Source: Galaxea fascicularis (lineage: Eukaryota > Cnidaria > Anthozoa > Scleractinia > Euphylliidae). From it: a stretch of 64,000 bases of DNA. Positions 35,757-48,300 of the stretch are shown here, piece by piece; positions within the stretch are counted from its first letter, which is position 1; each line of letters opens with the position of its first letter. The notes beneath the pieces are model-generated. The model did no database searches, had not been told where the DNA came from, and saw only the letters and a list, made by a program, of their open reading frames with translations. The position numbers were made by a program, and so were the translations under genes. The stretch covers positions 18,675,704 through 18,739,703 of the forward strand of contig OX419343.1 in assembly GCA_948470475.1 (NCBI GenBank), given 5' to 3'.

Positions 35757-37247
35757 TACAATACAATACAATATTCTTTATTTAACGAAGGTGATGTAAT
35801 TAACCTAATGAGTTATCTAACTTACGGCCTTCACAACAGTACAGAACACATATAAAACAATGCCTAACTAAAACTAGAGATGTATGTATGGTTAAACATG
35901 AATATAAGGTGATATATGCTAATCACAATCTAATTACTTAATTAATTAACTAATCAATTAATTACCTTCTAATACAGTTACAATAAAGAGAAAAACTAGC
36001 AAACTTAAGGAATAATTGAAAGAGTTTATGCTTAAAATTATTTAATCTAGATGAAAAAGTAATAGAAGAAGGAGATGCACAAATTATTTGCTTAAGATCA
36101 GTATCAAGGCAATTGAAAAGGGTGGCAGCAGAGTAAGCAAATGTACGCTTTCCAGAATTAGACCGCGGGTAGGGAACTTGAAGACTGGAAGCACAAGCTC
36201 TTGTGCGCAAACCAGTTGAACGAACCGAAGACAAGAATTTGAATTTACGTTTAAGACAAAGAGGTGTATCAGGATTATCAAGGATAGTAAATAAGAGTAC
36301 AAATTTGCTTAGTTTTATAAGATCGAAAATTGGAAGCCATTTGAGTTGAGAAAATAAGCTTACAGATGGTTGATTGAAGTCAGCATCAAGAAGCCATCAG
36401 GCTGCACGTTTTTGAAGGTGAAGAAGACGAGACAAATAACTCGAACAATAGATAGAGGTTATGTATACAAGAGTTGAAGAAACGTAGAGCACAGTGATGA
36501 TTGAGAAACGGTTTGATCCTTCTTAAGAGAGACAATCTACTGTTGACAATTGAACATATATTATCAATGTGTTTCTCCCATGTAAGATGGCAATCAAGAG
36601 TAACACCAAGCAGTTTAGCATGCAGGACTTGTTCAATTAACTTCCCATTAATCACGACATTAAGAGAATGATCATTTAGATGATGAAACTTCTGTTGAGT
36701 CGTAATCAAGATAGATTTAGTTTTAGACGTGTTGAGGGCCATGTCGTTTAAATGCAAACACACCAGAAGCGTCACGATTTAGGCGAGCATTTAACTCGTG
36801 GATGGTAGAACTAGATTGAGTTATTGAAGTATCATCGGCAAACATAGTGAGAGATGTGTTCTTCGACAGAAATAAAGGGAGGTCATTTATGAATAATAGA
36901 AAGAAAAGAGGACCAAGAATGCTTCCTCGAGGAACACCGATAGATACAGGCAGAGGGTGTCAGAGAGATAAGAAGCAAACCACTGAACAGTGGAAGGTGA
37001 ACAACCATAGATTTGAAGTTTTGAAAGAAGAATGCTATGATTTACGAGGTCAAATGCCTTTTTTAGATCGACTAACAGGAGCCCATTCAGGACTCCGCTA
37101 TCCATATTGGTGAGGAGGTGATCGATAAGATCGGTAACAGCAAGCTCGCAGGAGCGTTACTTTCTGAAGCCAAACTGGGAATCAGAGAGCAGGTCATTTT
37201 CAGCGAGAAAGTTATAAAAAGAAATGTGGACATGGCGTTCAAGAATC
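35757..37247 (-). mobile_element. CR1/L2-type LINE, 5'-truncated, reverse transcriptase 3' half
   Basis: The minus strand reads SDSQFGFR, then DLIDHLLTNMDSGVLNGLLL and VDLKKAFDLVNHSILLSKLQ. The catalytic FADD box is at 36842-36831. Later come LNTSKTKSILITTQQ, LLGVTLDCHLTWEKHIDNIC and the C-terminal RLNNFKHKLFQL near 36,010. The 3' end at 35,757 has an ATTGT-type short tandem repeat, as in L2/CR1 elements. An in-frame stop after GFRK and frameshifts between the blocks make it inactive. No endonuclease domain is present because the copy is 5'-truncated near 37,247. Confidence 0.82.
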
Positions 37248-38048
37248 TTTCATTTTACCATTCTGTCTTATCCAATCAAATGAAGAGCATTTAACTGGCT
37301 TTTGTGTTGTTTACGTCATTCACACAGACAGAATCAGGATGATTTGGATACTCTTACCAGAAATTAGAAGCCAAAATAACAATTTTTTTTTGCAGTAGAG
37401 TAATCAACCTCTCATTCAATGGTTTGACATATAATACCTGCGAACATTTTGTTCATTGTTAACGTCATTTTCATAGATGGAATCAGGGTGTTTCTGAATA
37501 CTCTTACCCAAAAAATAGAAGCCAATTGCAAAATAATTTTTTTGTTGTGGAATAATAAACCTCTTATTTGATGGTTTAGCATAATATAATACAAGCTGAC
37601 ATTTTGCTCATTGCTCATTGCTACGCAACTCGCAAAATATCCGCATGTATTATATGCTGAAGCATCGAATAAGGTGTATTTATTGTTTCAATATTACAAT
37701 GAATTTCTGGTGGCTAACTTTAATGACCAGGGGTAGTTGAAGCGTATATCATGGGATTTTTCCCATTTCTCGGAGTTTAGAGGAATGACATCGAGTAGCA
37801 CTTTGATTTTAGAGGGGCCACTTTAAAAAACCCCGCAAAATATCCTAGTTAGCAATGAATTATATAACCTTACGGCATAAAACTTGACAGTAAATTACAG
37901 TAAATTTCCAGTAGTTATATCAAACTCGACACTTTTAAGATCCATTCAATTGATTCCTAACAAAACTTGAACCTTTGCCGCTCTTTAGTCTTTTTTAGTC
38001 GACGGGTCTCTTCACCTTTGATAACATTGCAGTGCTCGCAGTCGCGTC
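37248..38048. other. Stretch without recognisable feature
   Basis: AT-rich. Two diverged copies of a phrase with TTTTTTTGCAGTAGAGTAAT and AACCTCTYATT occur near 37,385 and 37,540, suggesting an old local duplication of about 150 bp. Confidence 0.45.
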
Positions 38049-38298
38049 ATGGGGAAGTCTCAGCTGGATCCACTCAATGTAGAGAAGACCAGGGGAACTG
38101 TGAGTGTGCGTATTCACGTGGAAAGAGTGATTGGACTGTTGCGTAGCAAGTATACCATTTTACAGGGTACCCTACCAAGACTTTCTCAGGTGTAACCCTA
38201 ATGGACCACCAGACTCACAAGTTCCAATAATTGACCATATTGTGAGGGTTTGCTCTGCTCTTGTTAATTTATGCCCTCCAATAGTACCCTTTGACTAG
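38049..38298 (+). pseudogene. DDE_Tnp_4 (PIF/Harbinger-like) transposase C-terminal fragment
   Basis: From 38049 the frame reads [20 protein letters not shown], then [20 protein letters not shown]. After a short non-matching stretch a second frame gives [20 protein letters not shown] and IVPFD before TAG at 38296. The block RIHVERVIG is the conserved end of DDE_4 transposases, with the catalytic Glu in HVER. The upstream catalytic Asp residues are absent. The roughly 30-bp gap between the blocks begins with GT and ends with AG-like sequence but is too short for a normal intron. Confidence 0.65.
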
Positions 38299-39387
38299 CC
38301 ATGTCTGCTGGTCATTACTTGGAGGCATGAAATGACAATGACAGGACAAAGGCATGTTGATTTCTTTTATGGTGTGCATGTGTCAGGGCTGGGTACATGT
38401 AATTCATGGGTTTGTGGGTCAAAAACGTTTTAGCTTGTGCTGCAAAATTTCTTTTGGAACAAGTCAAAGGGGTGAAAGGAGCAAGATAAGTTCTAAGTGG
38501 TTTCATGTTGAATTATAAGGGGTGTCACACATTTCATCAAGACATTAGTGACATGCTGATGTCCTACACACCATGGATAATTCTCTGCTTAAACACATGC
38601 AGTGGTGACAAGTTTATTATTTTCTGTCAATGAATTAATCAAGAGCTTTGAATTTTGTATTTTAAGTAAGCAATAGTTATTATTGGATGAAGTTTTCGAA
38701 TGTAAGTCTCTTTTTGTGTACATGTAAAATGTGTTGTAATTGTTCTTGCGGAGACCAAAACTTGATGTTGCTCTTAGAAATCATGCATTGTTTGCACAAC
38801 CTTCACTTTGCTTCTAGCAAATAAGTGAAAAATCTGTGGGGTGCACTAATGTCTAGGATTAAAACTGTAACCAATGATAAGACACATTGTGAGTTAACGT
38901 GTAGTTCCAAAAAATATCCACACCCATCCTCTGAAGGGTCATTGGAAATTCCAAGAGGATGGAAATTGTGGCCCTCAACTGGAATTTTCGAGGGGAAGAG
39001 GGGGTTCAAGCCAAAAACCCTCCCTATGGTTATTGGTTGGAGCCACACAAATGTAGTATATTTTAAACATAGTTAATAGAGGGAATGGTTATGATGCCCT
39101 GCAAATATTAAAGGAGTAAAACAACGCGGCCAAGATTTATGTTGGAAGGTCCATGGCCATGCACATTTCTTTGTTTTGCACTGATGTACTGTGCATGAAT
39201 TACATAATCGCAATGTTTCTGTTGTTGGTTTCATAAGCAAGCGTAACCACCTATTGTTATTGTTCACAGTTAAACCCAAAAATAGCAAACAAAAACACTA
39301 AAGATGATAAATTTGAATGAGGTTCACCTTGTATTATCCAAGAAAGGAAGCACAGGTGGTTCAGTCACTGAATTAAACTAGCAGTTA
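38299..39387. other. Stretch without recognisable feature
   Basis: 3' flank of the DDE_4 fragment and of the Ulp1 pseudogene. Open frames at 38803-39076 on both strands have no recognisable content. Confidence 0.4.
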
Positions 39388-40898
39388 AAACACTGGAAAC
39401 GTGCTCAACTTTTTGTCTTTTAGGCATCTCGCTAAATGTGGACGAGTGTCAAACGTTACATGCTTAGGATCTGTTCCAAAAACAAGAGAGACAGCAAAGG
39501 CAATGGCAAAAAGACCACAGTCACTATCATTAGTCTGCTGCTGAACTGGAACAAATTGCAGTTCAACCAAACCTCCACCTAGCAAGTCATTTGTTTGCTC
39601 CTCGATCTCTTGACTTATGACATCGTGAAATTAACTGTCATAAAGGTGTACCTTCCCAGGCAAACATCCTACAGAACTGATACAGACCCAGTGATCACTG
39701 CCTGTATGGAGAATTTGGATAAATTCACCTGAAACTACATCAAAATTCTGTACACGTTCAAGAGTTGGATGCTGTAGGCCTTCAAGTAATGGGTTAACTT
39801 CTTGCATTAACACTTGTCCTGCTTGAACAATGTCACAATTAAGCCACCCAGATGAATTATTGATAATATCATAGTCTGAATCTTCTAGGGCTGCTAGGGC
39901 ACCAAATTTGTTCACAGTACCTGTGGTTTCCATAGTGATGTAAATTTCATCCTCACTGGCACTGCTGGAATCACCTGATACTGTGGCAGTTGTTCCCACT
40001 TGAGTTACTAGGGATAAACAACTGGCAGAAGAAGTAGAAGTGGTAAGTTTAACAGACTTTACATTTGTTTTGTTTTTTTCCTGCAAGCCTCGCATTGCCA
40101 TGTTGTCTTGGAATTGTTTGGCATTCTTTTCAGCCCCAAACAACTCAAATGAAAAAACGTTCCATTTCCACAAGCTATACCATGACACTCTAGTAGTCTG
40201 TCAGCTGGGGTTGCCTTAGCATTACAAATGCAAATGTTGCTACACAGCATGGCAGCCTGGATCACTGCAGATGCTTTCTTGCATTTGGTGGAGCTTCTGC
40301 TATGCTTAAACTGTGGAAGCCTACTGGAGTGTGGGCAGTACCATGTTTTCAGTGTTGGCACCTCACTCAGAGATAAACATGTGACATGAAACTTTCCATA
40401 AGGGCAGACTACATTACTACACGAGACCACGTGATCACTGTGCTGGCCTCTGCAAAAACAAATGCCATTGTCACTGGGAACACTTGCATGGACATCACAC
40501 CTAGCATACCACCTTCCCAGGATCTCTGGCAGAATGCAAGTTCTCCAAAAAGCTTCAAGTTTTGGTAAGACTGTGTTTGAGTGCTGCTGGTCAGGATAAA
40601 TTCTCTCAATTAATAAATGTGCATTTTTATCAGAGTCAATTGCACAGACAACAAAGTCTCTGGCAGGGTAAACAACTGCTGCTGTACCTGACAGTAGTAG
40701 TTGTGTTTCCTTTTTAACATAAAGGTGCTATCAACCTTTTCCAAACAACAGCTCTTCTCCTGAACATATTTCTCAAAGTCACCATTTTGGATACTAATGG
40801 GGCATTTGACTTCTCCACATCCCAACCCACAACAATCACAAGACATTAAGAAGTCTGAAGTGGCATGAAGAAATGGTTACTCCATGTTAATAAACAGC
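39388..40898 (-). pseudogene. YqaJ-PHD-Ulp1 gene, C-terminal half
   Basis: On the minus strand the half starts with CGLFINME and [15 protein letters not shown], then the YqaJ nuclease block [20 protein letters not shown] and [15 protein letters not shown] linker (WRTCILPEILGRWYA) leads to a PHD-like finger CICNAKATPADRLLECHGIA and HLSCLGLKRMP. Then comes a Ulp1/C48 cysteine protease with HTGSDHWVCISS (His), VHLYDS (Asp) and QTNDSDCGLFAIAFA (Cys). Lesions are a TAA for Tyr near 40,880, frameshifts near 40,670 and 40,075 (T-rich run), and a TAA in place of Leu after VHLYDS near 39,630. The architecture suggests DNA-end processing plus SUMO/ubiquitin-like deconjugation, but the function of this multi-copy family is unknown. 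The N-terminal half lies 18 kb away beyond the CACTA element. Confidence 0.8.
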
Positions 40899-40901
40899 CC
40901 A
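40899..40901. repeat. Target-site duplication CCA, left of the CACTA element
   Basis: CCA directly precedes the terminal CACTGCG. The same CCA follows the other end at 59,247-59,249. Joining the flanks with a single CCA restores THCGLFIN in the minus-strand YqaJ frame. Confidence 0.85.
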
Positions 40902-41460
40902 CACTGCGCAAAAAGGCACATGTTCTCGACCGACTTTGCCCGAATACAGATAGGCACACGTGGAGTGTACAAGAATATCCTGAAGTATTCAAGCACGCAT
41001 GACGTGACGTACACCTAGAATATTCTACTTAGAATCCGGACTGTTTTTCCGAATTCAAATAGAATACTTTGGAATACTAAGAATGATTCGAAATGGCATA
41101 CCCCAACTCCTTTTCTAAAAAAAGTTCAATATTGGCCAGTCTCGAAGAATGATGATCATTAATCATTGGAACATCTTGAGCACGACAACAAATTTGCGAG
41201 TCCGCATGCAACGTGAATACAACAGTGATGAACGGTTTACCGGACTTGAACATGCCCGAATACATTGTACTAACACACATCAAGTGTTCGCCGCGTTTGC
41301 CAACACGCACCAACCCATTACTTTGTGGAACTTGGTATTCTGCGGTATTCATACTTGAACACTCTTCGTGTCCAAGAATATACGACCGCGAGTGGCAATG
41401 GTTGTATCTCGTTCCGGAAATTCAGTTTGCATATTCTTGAACACGAACGTGTTTCATGTA
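40902..41460. promoter_or_regulatory. Left terminal and subterminal repeat region of the CACTA element
   Basis: After CACTGCG come many copies of GAATA(C/T) and its complement, for example AAGAATATCC, GAAGTATTC, TAGAATATTC, TAGAATACTT and GGAATACTAAGAATG. CACTA transposases bind arrays of short subterminal motifs, so this is the likely binding region. Short open frames here (41077-41598) look like repeat products. Confidence 0.6.
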
Positions 41461-42375
41461 TTATTTGAATGTTTACGCTTTTGGGACGTTCATATGCTTT
41501 GGTCTTGTAGGATTGCCCTTTCTCATAGGGTCTGTACTCTACCTACGCGGATTACTGGAGTCTCCTTTTTGTCTAGCCTCCATAGCAGACGTTCTTAGGG
41601 CTTCGCCATGCGCTCCTTGGGGAAGGAACGCGTGATGAAGCCCTAAGAACGTCTTCGTGGACTACTTTTTTGTCTCGTGCAGTTCAATGAAGGAAGCCAT
41701 TGTAAGAATCAGCCAACAAAACTTTATTCAATAAAACTGACAATTTAGGTAGTTATACTGTATGTACAATACTAGTAAGTTGAATATCTTGATGTTATTC
41801 AATGCTACGTTTGTATGCTGGAATTCATTAGCTAACCGAACTGTTTTGAGTCCAGGTACCTTAACTGCATTTTAATGATTTGTGAGGTGCCTCAGGCATA
41901 ATTGGCTTTTTTGTAAAGGACAAAAACATGGAAATTATTATCATTACGAAAAACGCCCTTTTTAACTAATTGTAAAAAATCCCATTTGCCATTCGTTAAA
42001 AGTTTCCTCCTGGATAATTGCAAAGAGATAACAAGTCATTGTCTCTATTATTAACCTTAAAAGGAACACAATTTCTTAAAACCATCCAAGAAAGCTCCAG
42101 TACTGAATAGCAAGTCAGCTTTAGTATATCAATACATACACTAACCTTTGCATTCCAACATAAAAAATAAATGTTATTTCAATATTTACATAGCAATGAT
42201 ATTGCTATTCGTCAGCAATACAGCTGCAGTAGAAATAATTTACTTAAAAATTCTATTTAAAAAAATTGGGATGAAATCCTAATCTTGAAAGAGAAAAGAG
42301 GAAGAAATTTATTATGCAACACTATTCTCAGTATGTTGCTGAATAAACTGATTAAAAATATTGCCAGACTAAGAG
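41461..42375. other. CACTA interior without recognisable gene, one long hairpin
   Basis: Apart from the hairpin at 41,587-41,661 no feature is evident. The stretch is AT-rich and may include the 3' end of the minus-strand coiled-coil gene. Confidence 0.4.
41587..41661. repeat. Imperfect inverted repeat, about 30-bp stems
   Basis: AGACGTTCTTAGGGCTTC is mirrored by GAAGCCCTAAGAACGTCT. The inner stem has a few mismatches around GCGCTCC and GGAACGCG, with a loop of about six bases. It could be the remnant of a small foldback or MITE. Confidence 0.8.
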
Positions 42376-45300
42376 TTAATCACTTTCGGAGTCATGATTT
42401 AAATAATGGTATCTTTTTTTTCTACTCCTGGGTGGTGATGCCACAGGAGTTTCAGCCTGCACCTCCTCTTCTCTCGTCTGATCTATTCTTCTTTGTAGAC
42501 AGCTCATCAATTCATTGGCCCTTGGGGACCTCCATCTTGGTGACCTTATGATCCAATTTCCCTCTGGTCCATCTTCCTCATCACTTATAAAGTCATAGTT
42601 AAGTCCTTGCATCAACTCCTTCTCTTGCCCCCTCGCCACTTTAACTCGTGCACTGAAAAGCTGAAAGAGATTTTTAAAGAGATTTTTATTTTTAAAATCA
42701 AGCTACATACATTGTATATGCCCTGTACTACGATTTGGTTTTATCCAAAAGTCTTAATTCCAGTAATTAACTACTAATAACTGTAATTTGTCAATGCTTT
42801 TTACACATGCAGTGGCTGACAAAATGAAAGAAGTTCAAATCAACATACCCTTTTCCTTCTTGAACGTGCTTTGTTGACCTGTTTTGTCTGTTTTGTTTTT
42901 TGTCGGTTTTCAGGAAGTGACTGCAGGTAAAGCTTTCTTTTTGTTTCGTAGTACCTAACAATACACCTGCAAAATAAAAGTGGAAAGAGTGTTATAATAG
43001 TTATAACATCAGACCAGCTTCATTCTTTATAATTTCAGGCAGCTGCCTATATGTATAGCTATTGACATTTTTTGAGTATCTGCAAAGAACTTAAGGTTAA
43101 CGGATACCTTCGAGTTGTCTCATGTGCAAGTGATGTGTGTTTCAGTTAACCTGTAGAAACCTAAAACCCTATATCAAATTATTATCTCACGTGATAGACC
43201 AAGAGCTTTTAAAAAAAAATAGCATTGTCAACTTATTATTTTTTAATGTGAGGACCCGAATCACCTTTCCAAAGCTAAAATTCAAAGCAATTTTTGATTT
43301 TCATTAATTGATTTGTTCTATTCTCTAGGAAGTCAAAGCACTTATAAACATTTCGATTTTTATGAAAAGTTACAGAAAAATTTGTTAATACTGTAGGGCT
43401 AAAAATTTGGATAGTCATACAAAAATTCATTAATTCAAGTATAAAGCATATCTTTAAGTTGGAAATATTTAGAACGAACAATAAAAAAATCTCTGAGGGT
43501 GTTATCCATGTAGGCCTTCAGTCTAGGCAAGTCCCTTCTTCATCTGCTTAATTCTCTAATTTATACAAAGCCATATTCAATAAATTGCAAATGGACCTTA
43601 TTCACACAGAAGCCATATTGTCCTGAGAGACTGACCTCACAGTGAAAAATTTGGGAGAGAGGCTAGACAGGTAAAACAAAGCTACTTTAGTCTCTCGAGA
43701 CAAAATGGCTGCTCTGTGACAAGGGCCAATTATTGTAGCCTTAACCACGAGCCAGTCAACAATAGATACGTGGCCTCTTGCGCCCACAATATGTATGTTA
43801 TGGGAAACCCCTGAAAGTTTTGCACATTATTTTTCATGATGAGACTTACGCTTGACTGTCTTAATGGCATATCCCCTATCTTCATTAGCTATCTGCTCTT
43901 CCAGATGGTGTCGTACAGACATGTTGTGTGGTGAGAGAGCACTAGAAATTTCAAACCAATTAACAGTTATTGAATGAGGCTGAGAGTAAAACAATAATCA
44001 AGGATAAGAGTTACTATCTGTATAACTCCCTTTAATAATTTAACCCTTTCACTCCCAAGAGTGACTTTACAGATTTTACTCTAATGCCAGATGATTTTAC
44101 TCGTCAAAGGGAGACCCCTTGGGAGTGAAAGGGTTAAGGGAGATAGAAAAACAGCAGAAACTCAAGGATTTAGCAATGATTGGAAGTTTAGGGATTATTA
44201 TGTCTGAAAACTGTAAAGTGACAAGCCACCTTAAGCTACATATACGTTATATTCACAGTTCAACTATTTTTGAATAATCACAGCACAGGAAAACAAGTCA
44301 TACCTTTCCTCAGGCTTGTATTGTCTGTCTAATGACAAGTTGTTGTGAAGGAGATGTACATCTGCCTAAAGTGAACAAAGTGGGATTTTTTGTTTGTACA
44401 CTAAAATTACAACTGCACCAGTAATAATAATATTATTGATGAGGTATCAAACTACATTACAGAGCTGCAGTCATGATTCTAAGGGCCATACCCAGTAACA
44501 CCTGTCATTAAAAATAAAATTAACAACCCCAACAAACATAACAAGCAGCACACTCTGAGCAATCAAAAATTGGGTCTTCAGCTGATGAGAACTAGCACTG
44601 TTAGTCTGCCCTCTTAGCTGGAGACCTACATGTACTAGCTTGCAACATTACTATTCCATTTATCTTAGATGATACTTCGTTTCTAATCTGGTAGAGGAGT
44701 CAACTTTCATGCAATCATGAATGTCATCATCCTATGGTGTGAAAAGGTAATAAGAACAGTACCCAAAAAAGCGTTCATGGCTGGAGCAATTAAAAACAGA
44801 TGCCACAAACAGGGTTCATACACTTTTTCAGGCCAAAAATTCAAGGACTTTCCAGCACCCTACTTTGAAATTTCAAGGACCTTTTTTTTATGAGAATTTA
44901 CCTCAAACCAAGCAAAATGTTTGTCTTCAAACCTAACTCTTGAGCATGCAGAAAGTGCAAGCCTTGAGCAACACAAATTATCAACCATAGATCAGATTTA
45001 ACGCTTTGATATTTAAAAGCATTAGCAAGATTAAAAGCATTGATATTTTTCGACCTTGTTCAGTAAAAATTCAAGGACCTAAAAGCATTTTATAGCTGTT
45101 TTCTGCCATTGAAAAAAATTGTTTGAATAAATAAATTTGTCATTATATCAGCCAATCAGACTAACCTACAGTATTTGTGGTATTTTGCAATAGGAAGTCA
45201 TTCCTTCACATCCACAGCATTTTGCTTTCTTTAGTACTGACATTTCCAAGAAGAAGCTACATGTAACCAAAACAGGCATAAATAATGGCTGAGAGGTAAT

Positions 45301-48300
45301 TCTTAAAGTTATCTCGCAAGGGAGATACTCACCTTGAAATTTTCCTAAAATTCCCAAAAATTCATAGGAATTTCTGAGAATAACTTGGAATTTGTGGGAT
45401 TTTTTAAGAATAGCTTGGAATTTTTTGGAAAATCTGAGAAAAACTGGGAATTTCTCATGATTTGTAGGCCAGACAAATTTTGTTGAAATGCACGGCATGA
45501 AAATAACAAATAAAGTAATACTAATATCACATCAAACAGGTTTCAAATCAATACTTTAATTACACTGGCTTTCATGGCTGTTAAAATAAGAATAATTATC
45601 TTGTTTGATTGTTTTTTGTTTTACATCAAGGATCAAAAGTAAAACTGAAAACAGGTATGAAGGTCAAACAAAACAAAACAAAACAAAACAAATACTATAT
45701 TTCCTTGTTTAAAGAGAACTTTTTTAGATAATATTTTCTTGTTTCCAAAAAACAAGAACATTTACATGTAGAACTAAAAAAAAAAAAGGAAAAACAATAC
45801 TGAAGTCCAATGGGACTTAGCTCTGCTTTTTCAAAAATTGTCCTCGGAGCTTGCGCTGTTCCCCTCTAATAAAATTGTCCACCACTGCCCTCGTACACCC
45901 ATATCTCTTTTCCATAGCACCTAAAAATGAATAAATAAAGGTTGCAAATTAATAAGCACTTTGTTCAATGTTTTTAATTACACTTAAAGTGCAGGTAATT
46001 ATTCCTTGGTGATAAATGACCTCCTTTCAGGAATTTTTCACCTAGAAAGTATTTTTCTTTCACCTCTTATTTTGTTGTCCAAATGAACTATCAGAATGAT
46101 AGGGCTGTACTTGCTGGAACAACGGTACAACTTAAATTATTACTTTCAAACCAATCAGTTTCTCAAGACTCTACTTGCTATATATTCAGTGCAAAAGGGT
46201 TTTTTCCTTGGATTCACCTCTCTCAAGCACGGAATCATTTTACTTCTGATTTCCAGAACATTTACACAATGTAACTTAAACCTCCAACAAACTCTAACTT
46301 ACAGTAGATCAAGTCCAGCTTCTCCCTGTCCAGAGCAATACCCTCACCACCAGATGCTGTTACTCTTCCCTTGAGGGATGATAGTCTTACTTCATCTACA
46401 GTAAACATCTTGTAAAGTAAGACTTTCAATCCCTCAAGTGGCTTAGTTGTATTCTTTATCATGGCAAGATAAGTCAACTGTAAGAAAATAAAATTCTACA
46501 TTAGCGAGTAGACCTTTAATGTCTGCTTGTTTATTTGTACACTGGTTCAATAAAAATAAGAAATTTAGTCATTTCTCATTAAGTACCTCAGGATCTCCAG
46601 TACTGGTTGCTCCATCAGCTGGAGCGCTTGAACAGTTTGGGTTGGCCTTAAGAAATAAAGAGCTCATTATTAATTTGTAAAATTGTTTTGAGAGAATATA
46701 AACCATTACTAGTTTTGATACAGTCATATGAGAGTTTGAAATAAGTAACATACTTAAACTGCCTGAATCCGGTGGGTCTAAAACACAGGTCACACTGGTT
46801 CTTGTTTTACCAACACTGGAACAACCTTAACCCCTTCCTAATGCTAACTTTAGGCCAAAGCACTACACTAAGACCATGTATTAGTAAGGGGTTAGGGTTG
46901 TTCCAGTATTGGTAAAGCAATGACCTCTGTTTTAGACCCGCCAGCCTGAATCAATCACATTAGCCAGCTGCAATATTAGACTTAACTCAAGTAACTTGCA
47001 TGTGGTGTGACTTGTTTTTTATGAGAGTTTCTTAAAAACTTACTGCATAAGTCCTGGTCTTTTTTCAAGAGAGCCCTTCTAAAGCATCTTAATTCAAAGT
47101 AGTTGCAGGGCTTGAAGTTAAAAGTTGAATCCAGTACCTTTCACACTTTGCTACCACAGGGCCCTGATTTACCTTTTTTCAGCGCTTTGAATGGATAGCA
47201 AGCCATTGGCAAATGCATGAAGACAGAGTCACTAGCCCAAAAGGAAACTCAAATTGCTTCCAACTAAACTGGTCAGACCAGTTGTCATGAGTGGCAATAT
47301 TAGCAACTTTATTACCCCTTTCTTGAATGAATAATTAATCATATTTTTGTCCTTACCTTCAACTCCCTCACAATTCTTTTGAGGTGTTTCACTTCTGATC
47401 GAAGCCCCTCAACTTCTCCCTTCAATTCTTCAAACTGTTGAGTAAAATGAGTAGTGAATGAGGTCCATTCACTATTCACTTCACTTGATGGTAATGGTCC
47501 CTGGTCATGCCTCATGTCAAAGTCCTGTAGCTCCAAATCATCCTCCAGCAGTGAACTGTAGCTGGGGGAATGGTCATAGTGTGAAAGAGATGAATTTGTG
47601 TAATGGGTTCGTGGCTGTAGTGGAATGTGAAAAGGTGATGTGGTAAAGTGTTTTGCATAGGTGACATACGTTGTGTATTTAATGGTGTGATGGGATGGCG
47701 ACTGGCAGTGGGTGTTACTGCAGATGGATTATAAGTGGGTGGTATGGATTGTGTTGGTGTAATGATATGAGGGTTGGAAGTTGGAGTGTTTGGAATGAGA
47801 GATGGCTTGTGTATGGATGAGGGTGGTTGTGATGGTGTGAAAGTGTGAGGGATGGAAGTGATTGGGTGTGTGGCGTGAGGATCATGTGACAAAGATTGTG
47901 TTGATACAGTAGCTGATGGTGATGGTGACTGTTTATGGGGGTTGTTTGTGGTAGTGTTGGGTGTGACAGGAAGTGCTTGTGGCTTTGACTGTACTGATGT
48001 ATAGGTAGTGTCATCAGGAATTATAACTGTATTTGCAGGTGTTCTGCACTGTTGCAAAATGCTGTTTATCCTCTCTTGCTGTACAGATTGTTGCAACTTT
48101 GAAAAGAAAATAGTGAATTTTCTTTAATGAAAAGTAGTTCATATTAATCATAACACATATTATATGCAAAATATATTCTGGTATTAAAAGTTCACTACTT
48201 GGATACATGATACATGCAAAACATATGCTGGTATAAAAAGTTCACCCAAAAATAGATGGGAATGCACAGTTGAGACAGAGATGAGGGGCTTCGGCCACAG

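Noticed and set aside
47715..48014. His/Thr-rich open frame on the minus strand
   Set aside because: It is the out-of-frame reading of BEN-gene exon 7, whose Thr/Pro-rich frame fits the spliced gene.
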